Source: an uncultured Faecalibacterium sp.
Lineage (GTDB): Bacteria > Bacillota > Clostridia > Oscillospirales > Ruminococcaceae
Assembly (NCBI GenBank): GCA_934561555.1
Contig: CAKTGQ010000024.1
Location: forward strand, 1-30,594
Direction: 5' to 3'
Length of the DNA: 30,594 nucleotides
Positions 6,488 through 15,112 of this stretch are shown here, one piece after another. Position 1 is the stretch's first letter. The number at the start of each line of letters is the position of its first letter. Below the pieces are notes generated by a model that saw nothing but the letters and a program-made list of their open reading frames with translations, searched no databases and was not told the origin of the DNA. The position numbers and the translations under genes were made by a program.

Positions 6488-8649
6488 CAGTCCTTTTTGA
6501 CTGCCACGATCACACGCACGCGCTTGCCTGCTGCGCAGCCAAAGTTATCGTACCAGCCAGTCAGGTAGTAGCCCTCGGAGTTCACCTCGGAAAGCTTGGT
6601 GGCATAATACTGCCCCTTGTACCACAGGTACACCTGCATATCGTCGGCCGTCTCATAGCGGGTGCCGTTGCTCATCACCGAGGCTGCCCCCACCTGATCG
6701 ATCTTCATGGGCATCAGCTGGATCATGGCCTTTACCGTGCCGTTCACGTTCTGCCGCACTGCAAGACCGCCCGCCAGCACCGGGTACTTGATGGAGGTGG
6801 AAAAACTGGTCTGACTGCCATTGACGTAGCAGATATAAGTAGCGCCGCCGCCCACAAAGTTGAGGATGGTGCTCATGGGCTGGCCGGTGATGTTGGCCAG
6901 CTGCTTGAGGCCGATGCTCAGCAGCGAACCGGAACTGCTGGTGATGCGGTTCCAGACCGTGCTCAGCAGCGAGCCGTCAATGACGCCCCACAGGATCTCG
7001 CTGGTGGTGGGCACCAGCACGCTGCGCAGATCGTCCACCACCGTGGTGGTGTTGGTGGTGCTACCGGTAGAGCCGGAACCGGAAGAACTGTCCCCGGTGG
7101 AGCCGCTGCCGGAGCCGGAAGAGCTGTCCCCCGAGCCGGAGGAACCGCTGCCGGTCAGGGTGCCCAGAATGGAGCTGGCATTGAAGGCCAGATTCTTCAC
7201 ATCGTCCAACACGCCGTACTTCCACAGATCACCTGTGACGTCGTTCAAAATCAGGCGGTCGATCTGACCCTGCTCATTCAGCGTGTAGTAGCGTACCGTC
7301 AGGGCATTCAGCTTCGTCCCCGCTATTCGGCTGGGACGAACCGTCCCAGCCAACCCCTCCGATGTTGTTTCCAAGATTTGTACGTCATCGGCCAGAGCAT
7401 AGTCCCCCAGCGCGGTGGCGGTGTCGTTGATAGTGCCGCTGACCGATTTGGACTCGATAGCGGTCACCTGCTCTCCTTCGGGGGTCACGCTGATCTCCAC
7501 CAGCCAGCCGGTGGGGTAGTTCAGGCTTTTGTCGATGTTCACGGCGCGGGTGATGCCGTCGGTGCACATCACCGAGATCTTTTGCAGCACATCTGCGCCG
7601 TTATCCTCTACAAGGCTGCGGGTGGCGGTCTGCACCACGCCGTAGAACACGCTGTCGGCTTCCTCGCCAGTGATCACATCAGCCACCTCGTTGTCCATGC
7701 CCAGCAGCAGGGTGACCACTTCGCCCACGCCGCCGCCGTTCAGGGAGGAGATCTTGGACGCCACCGCAGCGCTGCCCAGGCTGTAAGTGCTGCCCGCCAC
7801 GGTCAGCGCGGTAGGTGCGCTGGCACTGGGCGATACCGCCGTAATGCGGCCTGCGGCGCGGCGGGTATAGATCCACACCGTCTGCAGGCTTTCGCTGTAA
7901 TAGTACACATCGTACTTGTTCAGTTCCGCCGAGGCAGAGGTCTTATCATTGCGGTAGATGCTCACCGGCGTAAAGGGCAGCTGGGTGCCCTCCTCTGCCA
8001 CAAAGGGACCCTTGCGGCTCTTGAGCAGCACCGAGGAGATATCCACCTGACCATTGGAAACTGTAAAGCCCAGCGAACTGCCGTAGGCGCCGCCGCTGGC
8101 GGTGTTGGCGCGCAGGGCGTTGTACAGCAGCAGGGTGCACTGCTCGTAGGTCATGGCCTGTCCCTGTGTGCAGGTCAGCTGGTCCCGCAGACCGATCTGC
8201 TGCGCCTTGTTCAGCTGTGCCTGCGGGAAGGAGCCGGGCAGGTCGGTGGTCTTATAGCTCAGCATCTTCAGCACCGCAGCACAGGCTTCCTCCAGCGTGA
8301 CGGTGTTGTCCGGGCGGAAGAAGCCGTCAGTATAGCCGTTCATCCAGCCCTGCTGCACCGCAATGCGGATATAGGGTGCCCACTGGGAACTGCCGGGCAC
8401 ATCCCGGTACAAGGTGCCCACCGTGCCCTGCGCGTCCACACTCTCCCGGTAGGTGGAAAAGGACACCAGCATTTTGGCAAAAGCGCCGCGGGTAATGTTG
8501 GCACTAAGCTCCTGACCGGTGGGCACAGCGCCCAGAGTAATAGCCGTCTGCAGGGCCGTGTTGTTGACGCTGGCCGCCGAGACCGGCAGCACCAGCACCG
8601 ACACCGCAATGCTGACCGCCAGCAGAAATGCGAGAATCCGTTTTTTCAT
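6487..8649 (-). CDS. Secreted S-layer homology (SLH) domain protein
   Basis: This 720-residue exported protein starts with a clear signal peptide (MKKRILAFLLAVSIAVSVLV, cleavage near PVSAA). SLH-type repeats follow at roughly residues 45-185, visible in ITRGAFAKML, WAPYIRIAVQQGWMNGY and FRPDNTVTLEEACA. SLH domains usually anchor proteins to secondary cell-wall polymers. The large remainder has no recognised fold and holds a serine/glycine linker at about residues 515-550 followed by a C-terminal beta-rich part. ATG 8649 is chosen because the signal peptide begins there and AGAGGT precedes it. It lies 40 bases after the permease gene and is coupled to comF, so it probably belongs to the transporter operon. 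The molecular role is unknown. Confidence 0.85.
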   Translation of the reverse strand: MKKRILAFLLAVSIAVSVLVLPVSAASVNNTALQTAITLGAVPTGQELSANITRGAFAKMLVSFSTYRESVDAQGTVGTLYRDVPGSSQWAPYIRIAVQQGWMNGYTDGFFRPDNTVTLEEACAAVLKMLSYKTTDLPGSFPQAQLNKAQQIGLRDQLTCTQGQAMTYEQCTLLLYNALRANTASGGAYGSSLGFTVSNGQVDISSVLLKSRKGPFVAEEGTQLPFTPVSIYRNDKTSASAELNKYDVYYYSESLQTVWIYTRRAAGRITAVSPSASAPTALTVAGSTYSLGSAAVASKISSLNGGGVGEVVTLLLGMDNEVADVITGEEADSVFYGVVQTATRSLVEDNGADVLQKISVMCTDGITRAVNIDKSLNYPTGWLVEISVTPEGEQVTAIESKSVSGTINDTATALGDYALADDVQILETTSEGLAGTVRPSRIAGTKLNALTVRYYTLNEQGQIDRLILNDVTGDLWKYGVLDDVKNLAFNASSILGTLTGSGSSGSGDSSSGSGSGSTGDSSSGSGSTGSTTNTTTVVDDLRSVLVPTTSEILWGVIDGSLLSTVWNRITSSSGSLLSIGLKQLANITGQPMSTILNFVGGGATYICYVNGSQTSFSTSIKYPVLAGGLAVRQNVNGTVKAMIQLMPMKIDQVGAASVMSNGTRYETADDMQVYLWYKGQYYATKLSEVNSEGYYLTGWYDNFGCAAGKRVRVIVAVKKD

Positions 8650-8689
8650 TGGTCGTACCTCTTGTTCTTTGTTTATCACGCCGCCGCGA

Positions 8690-9901
8690 TCAATCGTAGC
8701 GCAATGCTTCAATGGGGTTCAGCCGGGCTGCGCGCCGTGCCGGCAGATAGCCGAACAGCACGCCGATGCCCACCGAGATGCCAAAGGCCACCACAATGGA
8801 GTTGAAGGAGGGGCTTACCGTAACGGTGGTATCGGTCATGAACATGGGCAGCACCTTGTTTGCCGCCATGGACACCACATAGCCCAGCGCAATGCCTAAA
8901 ACGCCGCCCAGCGCGGAGGTGGTGGCTGCTTCCACCACGAACTGCGCCAGAATGGTGCGCTCCTTTGCGCCCAGTGCCTTACGGATACCGATCTCGCGGG
9001 TACGCTCGGTCACCGACACCAACATGATGTTCATAATGCCGATGCCGCCCACCAGCAGCGAGATGCTGGCAATGCCGGTAAGTATCACGATGACCATGTT
9101 GATCATCTTGTTCATTTCCTCCAGCCACTCGCTGGCGCTGTACACATAGTAGCCGTTTTCGGTCTTGAGGATCGACATCAGTTCCTCTTCCATCGTGGTC
9201 TTGGCCTCGTTGGCAAAGTTTTCGTCGGTCATCACCGCCGTATAGTTGTTCACCGAGCTCTGGCTGGAAAGCCGCATCACGGTGGTGTAGGGCAGGTAAA
9301 CACAGTCGTCGTCGCTGCCCTGCTGCATGGTGGGGTCGCTGACCTTGGGTGCCAGCACACCCACGATGCGGAACTTGTTGGCGCCGATCTTGAGCGTCTG
9401 CCCCACGCCGTTGCCGCCAAAGGCAACCCGGTTCAGGTAATCACCAATGATGCAGACCTGCTTGTTATCCTGCATATCCATGTATTGCAGGCCGCGACCC
9501 TGTGCGAGCTGGTAGTTCTTCATTTCGGTGTAGTTCTCGTCCACACCGCTTATGTTGGACCAGCGGTAGCTGATGGTACCGATCTTCAGCGTGCCGCTGG
9601 CGCTGCCGCTCATTTCGATCTGAGGCGATACCGCCTTGATCAGGTCGGAATGCCGCTGGCAGATGTCGTACATATCCTCCACCGGCACGGTGCGGGAGCC
9701 GTAGCCCCACACCTGAATGCTGAGGGTGTTGGTGCCCAGTGCGGAAAAGCTGTCCCGCATACTTTTGGTCATGCCGTTGCCTAGACCTACGATGACGATG
9801 ACCGCCATCACGCCGATGATAATGCCCAGCATGGTCAAAAAAGTGCGCAGCTTGTTGCTCCACACGTTCTGGATGGCCTGCCGGAAGGTTTCAAAGATCA
9901 T
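8690..9901 (-). CDS. MacB-like ABC transporter permease
   Basis: This 403-residue membrane protein follows the MacB/LolC plan: one N-terminal transmembrane helix (LGIIIGVMAVIVIVGLGNG, about residues 25-45), a large extracellular domain at about 46-275, then three C-terminal helices in the FtsX-like domain. The signature VSVTERTREIGIRKALGAK lies at about 295-315, and the end has PARRAARLNPIEALRYD. It would use the neighbouring ATPase and the HlyD-like adaptor as a tripartite-like export system for peptides, antibiotics or lipids. In a Gram-positive cell the export goes only across the membrane. The start overlaps the stop of the ATPase gene by four bases (ATGA). The substrate cannot be told from sequence. 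Confidence 0.93.
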   Translation of the reverse strand: MIFETFRQAIQNVWSNKLRTFLTMLGIIIGVMAVIVIVGLGNGMTKSMRDSFSALGTNTLSIQVWGYGSRTVPVEDMYDICQRHSDLIKAVSPQIEMSGSASGTLKIGTISYRWSNISGVDENYTEMKNYQLAQGRGLQYMDMQDNKQVCIIGDYLNRVAFGGNGVGQTLKIGANKFRIVGVLAPKVSDPTMQQGSDDDCVYLPYTTVMRLSSQSSVNNYTAVMTDENFANEAKTTMEEELMSILKTENGYYVYSASEWLEEMNKMINMVIVILTGIASISLLVGGIGIMNIMLVSVTERTREIGIRKALGAKERTILAQFVVEAATTSALGGVLGIALGYVVSMAANKVLPMFMTDTTVTVSPSFNSIVVAFGISVGIGVLFGYLPARRAARLNPIEALRYD

Positions 9902-10647
9902 GCCTGTTCCTCCTTTTCCGGCGTTTCGGGCAGCAGGGTGGGCTGCACCATGGCCTCCGGTGCGTGGGAATCGCCGTCATACACCACCTGACCGTCCTCC
10001 AGCCGGATGATGCGGTCGGCCTGCACGGCAATGGAGTTGTCGTGGGTAATCAGCACCACAGTGTGCCCCTGCTGGTGCAGCTGCTGCAAAAGCCCCAGCA
10101 CCTCGCGGCCGGTATGGGAGTCCAGCGCGCCGGTGGGCTCGTCCGCCAGAATGACCGGCGGGTTGCGCACCAGTGCCCGCGCAATGGACACGCGCTGCTG
10201 CTGACCGCCGGAAAGCTGGTTAGGACGGTTTTTCAGCTTGTCGCCAAGTCCCACCTGCTCCAGCACCTCCCGGGCGCGGACGTGGCGCTCAGTGCGGGAG
10301 ATGCCCGCATACACCAGCGGCACCTCCACGTTTTCCATCAGGTTCAGCTTGGGCAGCAGATTGTATTGCTGGAAGATAAAGCCCAGCATCTCGTTGCGGA
10401 CAGCGGCCAGCTCGTTGCGGTTCATCTTGCCCACATCCCGGCCGTTGAGGCGGTAGGTGCCGTGGGTGGGCACATCCAGACAGCCGATGATGTTCATGCA
10501 GGTGGATTTACCCGAACCGGACTGGCCCACGATGGCCACGAACTCGCCTTTTTCGATTTTCATACTGATGTGGTCGGCAGCCTTTACCGTGGTATCGCCC
10601 ATCTGGTAATACTTGCACACCGCATCAAACTCGATCAGAGCGCTCAT
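9898..10647 (-). CDS. MacB/LolD-like ABC transporter ATP-binding protein
   Basis: This 249-residue ATPase has all the motifs: Walker A GQSGSGKST (residues 41-49), the Q-loop in FIFQQYNLLPKL, signature LSGGQQQR (145-152), Walker B VILADEPTG (165-173) and the switch histidine in VLITHDN. The sequence around the signature and the IGCLDVPTHGTY block are typical of the MacB/LolD/FtsE-like subfamily that powers mechanotransmission rather than ordinary substrate import. The last 25 residues are a proline- and glutamate-rich extension. It lies 14 bases after the adaptor gene and overlaps the permease gene by four bases, so the three are made as one unit. Confidence 0.95.
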   Translation of the reverse strand: MSALIEFDAVCKYYQMGDTTVKAADHISMKIEKGEFVAIVGQSGSGKSTCMNIIGCLDVPTHGTYRLNGRDVGKMNRNELAAVRNEMLGFIFQQYNLLPKLNLMENVEVPLVYAGISRTERHVRAREVLEQVGLGDKLKNRPNQLSGGQQQRVSIARALVRNPPVILADEPTGALDSHTGREVLGLLQQLHQQGHTVVLITHDNSIAVQADRIIRLEDGQVVYDGDSHAPEAMVQPTLLPETPEKEEQA

Positions 10648-10661
10648 TCATCCCTCCTGCG

Positions 10662-12461
10662 TCAATCCACCACGACCACGCCAGCCTCGGCGGGGTCGAT
10701 GCCATCCACCGGCTCCTCACCGTCTGCTGTGGGCTCTTCGCCGTTTTCCGTCTCCTCCGGCAACACATCCTCGCCGCCTTCGGTGAGGTCCGCGTCATTT
10801 CCGGTATCCTCGAGCACTCCATCACCCATGTCGTCATAGCCGCCGGAGCCTACGTTGTAGAAGCTGTCGCTGCTCACAGAGCTGGGGTCGTAGGCAATGG
10901 TATCGCTCTCGGACAGGCCGCTGGTCACCTGCGTATAGTTGTCGTCGCTGACACCGGTCTTGACCTTGACGTAAACATAGCCCTCCGGCGCGCTCATGGA
11001 GTCATCGGCATTCACGGCGCTGGGCGAATCCTGCCGCACCAGCACATAGCCGCCGCGCACGATGGCGGCATTGGGCACGGTGAGCGCATTTTTAGCCTGC
11101 GCCACCACGATTTCAGCGTTGGCATTCATGCCCGGGCGCAGACCATCGGTCTCGTCAATGCGCACGGTCACCGGGTAGGTGGTGGTGCCGCCGCTGGTAT
11201 CGCCCTTCATGGACACACGGGTGACCACGCCCTCGTAGGTCTTATCCTTCACGGCGTCTGCAGTCACCTGTACGGACTGCCCCACCTTCAGGCTGCTGAC
11301 CTGCAGCTCGTCCACTTTGATAGTCATTTCCAGATAGCTCAGGTCGTAGATGGTGCACAGGTCGCTGCCGGTGCTCAGGGCATCGCCCACCTTGGCATTC
11401 TTTTCGATGATAGTGCCGCTGATGGGCGAGGTGATGGTGTAGTTATCCATGGCATCCTGCATATTCTGCATGGACAGCTCCGCACCGCGCAGGGTCTCAG
11501 AGGCAGACTGGATGGACTCGGTCAGTTCCTCACCGCTGAGGGTCAGGATGATGTCGTCCTTGTTCACGCTGCCGCCCTCCCGCACATTGATGGCGGTGAC
11601 GGTACCGGAAGCCAGCGCAGTCAGGGTACGCTCGGCCTGATATTGGAAGTTGGCTGCTGCAATGGAGCTCACCCCGTTGATAGTAGCCGTAGCAGCCTGT
11701 GCCGTGGTCAGACCGCCCGCATTGGACACCGAGAGGGTCACGGTGCGGGTAAGCAGATTGCCGGTGCTCAGGGCATCGGTGCCGGTCACAGCAGTAATGG
11801 TGCCGGGCAGCACCTCAAAGGTACCGTCCAGCGTCACCTGGGCGGTCTGCCCTACCGAGAAATTGGCGGCATCCGCAGCCGGGAACTCCAGCACCAGATT
11901 CATCTTGGAGCTGTCCCGCACCACGGCCACCTCCTGACCGCTCTTTACCTCATCGCCCTTGTTCACCTTCAGGCTGCTGACGACGCCCGCCACCTCGGCA
12001 CGCACATACTGACGGTCGGCGGTCTTGTCGTAACTGCGCTGCGCCTGCTGCAGGGTGATGGCTGCCTGCTCCACCTTGGTGGTGGCATCGGAGGAATCCA
12101 CCGTGTACAGCACAGTGCCCTCTTCCACGATATCGCCCTCTTCAAAGCTTCCGGTCAGCACCTTGCCGGACACCAGCGATTTGACACTGTAAGTATTGGC
12201 GGGCTTCAGCGTGCCGGTGACGCTGAGCGTGTTGGAGACATTCCGGGTCTCCGGCGCTGCCTCTGTATAGGAAGTATCCACGTTGGCGGGCTTTGCGCTC
12301 TTGGGCTTCAGCAGCCACCAGCCGCCGGCCAGCACCACAATTGCCACCGGCACCAGCCACTTCCAGTTCTTTTTGGCAAACGCCACCGCGCCGCCTTTTT
12401 TCGGTGCAGCCGCTGCGTCCTGCTGCGGGTCGGCGGGTTGTTTAGACTTGTTCCAGATCAT
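10662..12461 (-). CDS. HlyD/MacA-like efflux adaptor protein
   Basis: This 599-residue membrane-anchored adaptor has a lysine-rich cytoplasmic start, one transmembrane helix (WLVPVAIVVLAGGWWLL, about residues 34-50), then barrel-sandwich (biotinyl-lipoyl-like) halves, a helical hairpin and beta-barrel domains. Typical pieces are TVLYTVDSSD, SGTIIEKNAKVGDALSTG and VRIDETDGLRPGMNANAEI. It seems to contain two lipoyl-like units, at about residues 90-200 and 280-390, making it longer than E. coli MacA (371 residues). The last 60 residues are very acidic and look disordered. The start has AGGAGGAA nine bases upstream. As first gene of the operon it would couple the MacB-like transporter to the cell wall or to the SLH protein; that coupling is an inference. 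Confidence 0.9.
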   Translation of the reverse strand: MIWNKSKQPADPQQDAAAAPKKGGAVAFAKKNWKWLVPVAIVVLAGGWWLLKPKSAKPANVDTSYTEAAPETRNVSNTLSVTGTLKPANTYSVKSLVSGKVLTGSFEEGDIVEEGTVLYTVDSSDATTKVEQAAITLQQAQRSYDKTADRQYVRAEVAGVVSSLKVNKGDEVKSGQEVAVVRDSSKMNLVLEFPAADAANFSVGQTAQVTLDGTFEVLPGTITAVTGTDALSTGNLLTRTVTLSVSNAGGLTTAQAATATINGVSSIAAANFQYQAERTLTALASGTVTAINVREGGSVNKDDIILTLSGEELTESIQSASETLRGAELSMQNMQDAMDNYTITSPISGTIIEKNAKVGDALSTGSDLCTIYDLSYLEMTIKVDELQVSSLKVGQSVQVTADAVKDKTYEGVVTRVSMKGDTSGGTTTYPVTVRIDETDGLRPGMNANAEIVVAQAKNALTVPNAAIVRGGYVLVRQDSPSAVNADDSMSAPEGYVYVKVKTGVSDDNYTQVTSGLSESDTIAYDPSSVSSDSFYNVGSGGYDDMGDGVLEDTGNDADLTEGGEDVLPEETENGEEPTADGEEPVDGIDPAEAGVVVVD

Positions 12462-12535
12462 TCTTGCCGTTCCTCCTAGGTTCTTTTATGATAAGGTGCT
12501 TTTTGCAAAAGCCCCCATCAAAAACTCATATTTGT

Positions 12536-12564
12536 AGTGTAGCGCATTTTGCTCCGATAAACAA
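12536..12564 (-). promoter_or_regulatory. Probable promoter of the MacAB-SLH-comF operon
   Basis: On the minus strand, TTGTTT (12564-12559) and TACACT (12541-12536) are separated by 17 bases, giving a leader of about 68 bases before the adaptor start. Confidence 0.55.
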
Positions 12565-12638
12565 GCGTCCATTTTTCGTTTCACGGCATTTCCACAAAGT
12601 TTCAGACTTTTTTAACAAAGAATGGCCTTTATTCAAGC

Positions 12639-12678
12639 AAAAACGGCACCCGGAAGTTTCCTACCGGGTGCCGTTTTC
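12639..12678 (-). terminator. Terminator of the NusG-II/flavoprotein operon
   Basis: A perfect 14-base-pair stem (AAAACGGCACCCGG at 12640-12653 with its complement at 12664-12677) starts 12 bases after the stop of the NusG-domain-II gene. The T-run on the minus strand is the terminal TTTT of the stem followed by GC, so it is adequate but not strong. It could also act on the plus strand. Confidence 0.8.
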
Positions 12679-12688
12679 TTTGTTTGAT

Positions 12689-13090
12689 TTACCCTGCGTC
12701 TGCGGCGGGCTCTACCACCACATACACCCCTGCGGGCACGCAGGCAGCCCATGCGCCGTCCTTGTCCAGCCAGCCGAATTGCTCACAGACATGGTCCGGG
12801 CACTGACTGTCCAAAAACGCGATGGCACCATCCTTCACCTGCAGGTGCACGACGTAGTCTCCTACCTCGTACAGATAATCGTGATCCTGCGCAAGGGTCA
12901 AAGTTTCGGTAACGCCGTCACCGAAATCCACAACGGCCTGTAAGCCGCTGCCCTTGGCGGGGTGCTGCGCCCGCACCGCAAGAAAAATGCCTGCGGCCAG
13001 CGCCAGCACCACCAGTGCAAAGATCACATTTTTCTTCCACGCGCTGCCCTTGGGGGCGGCGGTGTCAGCGTTTTTTTGCTTTATGCTCAT
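12689..13090 (-). CDS. NusG domain II-containing membrane-anchored protein
   Basis: This 133-residue protein has a short polar start, one transmembrane helix (VIFALVVLALAAGIFLAV, about residues 22-40) and an extracellular beta domain ending in the characteristic motif SQCPDHVCEQFGWL (about 94-107) followed by the turn CVPAGVYV. This matches the small NusG_II family, which despite the name is not a transcription factor here. These proteins recur beside redox and flavin-binding exported proteins in Firmicutes, and the paired cysteines suggest a redox or cofactor role, though none is established. The gene overlaps the flavoprotein gene by four bases (ATGA), so the two products are likely made together and act at the cell surface. 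Confidence 0.85.
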   Translation of the reverse strand: MSIKQKNADTAAPKGSAWKKNVIFALVVLALAAGIFLAVRAQHPAKGSGLQAVVDFGDGVTETLTLAQDHDYLYEVGDYVVHLQVKDGAIAFLDSQCPDHVCEQFGWLDKDGAWAACVPAGVYVVVEPAADAG

Positions 13091-15003
13091 GCAGCGTACT
13101 TGCTGGCAGCTGCGCCGGCAATGCGGCCAAAGACGGTAAAGTCGGCCACAGCGTTGCCGCCCAGACGGTTTGCACCGTGCACGCCGCCGGTCACCTCACC
13201 TGCTGCGAACAGGCCGGGGATCACAGAGCCGTCAGCCTTCAGCACCTCAGTGTTGGTGTTGATCTTCAGGCCGCCCATGGTGTGGTGCACACCTGCGGTG
13301 ACCTTGATGGCGTAGTAGGGAGCGGTATCCAGAGCCTTTGCAAAACTGGTACGGCCGAAATCGGGGTCGTTCTTGGCCTCAACGTAGCCGTTCCAGGTCT
13401 TCATGGTCTCGGCAAAAGCAGCCTCGTCCACGCCCATGGCCTTTGCCAGTTCCTCGTAGGTCTGGCCGGTCACGGTGTAGCCCTTCTTGATGTAGCCCTG
13501 AATGACGCTGGAAGCATCGACCATGGCCTGATCGACCACCAGCCAGCTGTAGCTGCCGGTCTGTGCGATCTCAGCAGCAGAAACCACGTCACGGGTGCCC
13601 ACTTCGTCGATGAAGCGCTTGCCCTCGGCGTTGATCAGCACAGCGCCGTCGCCGCGCAGACCCTCGGTGATCAGAGCAGCGGTGTTAGCCTCCACGGTGG
13701 GGTGGATCTGGATCTGATCCATGTCCACAGTGTCAGCGCCCACAGCGGTAGCCATCTCAATGCCCTGACCCTGTGCGCCAGCGGCGTTGGTGGTCATAAA
13801 GCCCTTCAGCTCAGGCTTGTACTCGGTGACCATCTCCAGATTTGCGCCGAAGCCGCCAGTGGTCAGCACCACAGCCTTGGCATTCACGGTGATGGTCTCG
13901 CCGGTAGAACCGGTAGCCTTCACGCCCACAACAGCGCCATTTGCATCGGTCAGCAGCTCGGTAGCGGTGGTGTTCAGCAGGGTCTGCACGCCGGCCTTGT
14001 CGCAGTTCTCCTGCAGCAGGGGGATCATGTAGGAGCCCACGGAAACGGTCTTGCCCTCAGCATTCACGGGGCGGTGGATACGTTTGACGGATGCGCCGCC
14101 GAAGCTGGAAACGCTGTGCAGGGTGATGCCGTGCTCGTCCAGCCAGTCGATGGCGTCAGCGCTGTCGGAGCACAGAGTCTCCACCAGTGCGGGGTCGTTG
14201 ATGCCCTTGCCGCCGATCATGGTGTCCAGCTCCATCAGCTCCACAGAGTCGAAGTAGCCCTTGGGGTCTGCCTGATAAGCTGCCCACTGCTCAGAGACGG
14301 TTTTAGCCAGAGCGGTGATGGTGGCGTTGTCGGCGTACTTTTCGGCAGCGGTCTTCAGGGTCTTTTCCACGCCTGCGGACTCGCCGAACTCGTTCTCGTC
14401 CTGATACACGGTCTTGCCGGCGTTCATGCCGCCGGTAGCGCGCACGGAGTTGCCGCCCACCATGGGCTGGCTCTCCAGAATGACCACGCTCTTGCCCTCG
14501 GCAGCAGCAGTGATGGCAGCAGTCATACCTGCACCGCCTGCACCCACGATGGCAATGTCTGCATCAATGGTGGAGTCCTCGGCCTTGGTCGTGTCGGCCT
14601 TGACCTCGGTCTTGTAGTCATCAGCGTTCAGGCCAGCTGCGACCAGAGCGGCAGCAGCAGCCTCCTTAATGGCGTTGGAGGTGATGGTTGCGGTGGACAC
14701 GCCGTCCACGGCAATGCTGCCGCTCTCGGCAATCGCGCCGGGCAGCTGCTCCAGAGCCATGGTGCCGATGCCGGGGGTCTCGTCCTTGCCCTCGGCGGTG
14801 CAGCCGGTGATCTTGCCGTCGGTCAGGGTCAGGGTGACGGTAACATCGCCGCCCATGCCCTTGGCAGTGCCGGTGAACTCGCCGGACACGCCTGCGGTGG
14901 AGGATGCAGGCTTGCTGCCGCAGCCGTAGCCCAGCAGGCTGACGCTTACAACAGCCGCCATAGCCAGCGCAGCCACGCTCTTGCGGATCTGATTCTTTTT
15001 CAT
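13087..15003 (-). CDS. Secreted FMN/FAD fumarate reductase-like flavoprotein
   Basis: This 638-residue exported protein has a signal sequence with a probable lipid-attachment cysteine at C28 (LLGYGC, an imperfect lipobox). An FMN-binding domain at about 38-120 carries the flavinylation motif DGVSTAT, with T106 the likely covalent FMN site for ApbE. A FAD-dependent domain follows from about 143, with dinucleotide motif GAGGAG. Further family blocks are IQIHPTVE, ITEGLRGDG, RFIDEVGTRD, HHTMGG and GANRLGGNA, typical of flavocytochrome c-type fumarate/urocanate reductases. The Thr-Glu pair in ITEG resembles fumarate reductases, but the substrate is not proven. There is no haem-binding CxxCH, so electrons must come from another membrane or surface donor. 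RBS GAAGGAAG precedes the start. Confidence 0.9.
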   Translation of the reverse strand: MKKNQIRKSVAALAMAAVVSVSLLGYGCGSKPASSTAGVSGEFTGTAKGMGGDVTVTLTLTDGKITGCTAEGKDETPGIGTMALEQLPGAIAESGSIAVDGVSTATITSNAIKEAAAAALVAAGLNADDYKTEVKADTTKAEDSTIDADIAIVGAGGAGMTAAITAAAEGKSVVILESQPMVGGNSVRATGGMNAGKTVYQDENEFGESAGVEKTLKTAAEKYADNATITALAKTVSEQWAAYQADPKGYFDSVELMELDTMIGGKGINDPALVETLCSDSADAIDWLDEHGITLHSVSSFGGASVKRIHRPVNAEGKTVSVGSYMIPLLQENCDKAGVQTLLNTTATELLTDANGAVVGVKATGSTGETITVNAKAVVLTTGGFGANLEMVTEYKPELKGFMTTNAAGAQGQGIEMATAVGADTVDMDQIQIHPTVEANTAALITEGLRGDGAVLINAEGKRFIDEVGTRDVVSAAEIAQTGSYSWLVVDQAMVDASSVIQGYIKKGYTVTGQTYEELAKAMGVDEAAFAETMKTWNGYVEAKNDPDFGRTSFAKALDTAPYYAIKVTAGVHHTMGGLKINTNTEVLKADGSVIPGLFAAGEVTGGVHGANRLGGNAVADFTVFGRIAGAAASKYAA

Positions 15004-15052
15004 TGTTTCTTCCTTCTCATTTTGGGTTGCTTGTGTTCGGATCTCTATCAGC

Positions 15053-15092
15053 TAAAAAGGGGGAGCTGCTCATTCGGAAAGCAGCTCCCCCT
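15053..15092 (-). terminator. Rho-independent terminator of the GGGtGRT operon
   Basis: A perfect 13-base-pair stem (AGGGGGAGCTGCT at 15058-15070 with its complement at 15080-15092) is followed by TTTTT on the minus strand. No promoter is visible between it and the flavoprotein start at 15003, so the flavoprotein may depend on read-through or on a promoter inside the GGGtGRT gene. Confidence 0.9.
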
Positions 15093-15112
15093 CGCTGAAA
15101 CTTAGGAAAGGA

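Noticed and set aside
5992..8805. Long plus-strand open frame antisense to comF and the SLH gene
   Set aside because: It is low-complexity, rich in Ala/Gly/His/Arg, without motifs or a ribosome binding site, and mirrors GC-rich codon positions of the well-supported minus-strand genes.
13015..15105. Long plus-strand open frame antisense to the flavoprotein
   Set aside because: Same shadow effect. The minus strand has a clear signal peptide, FMN site and FAD motifs.
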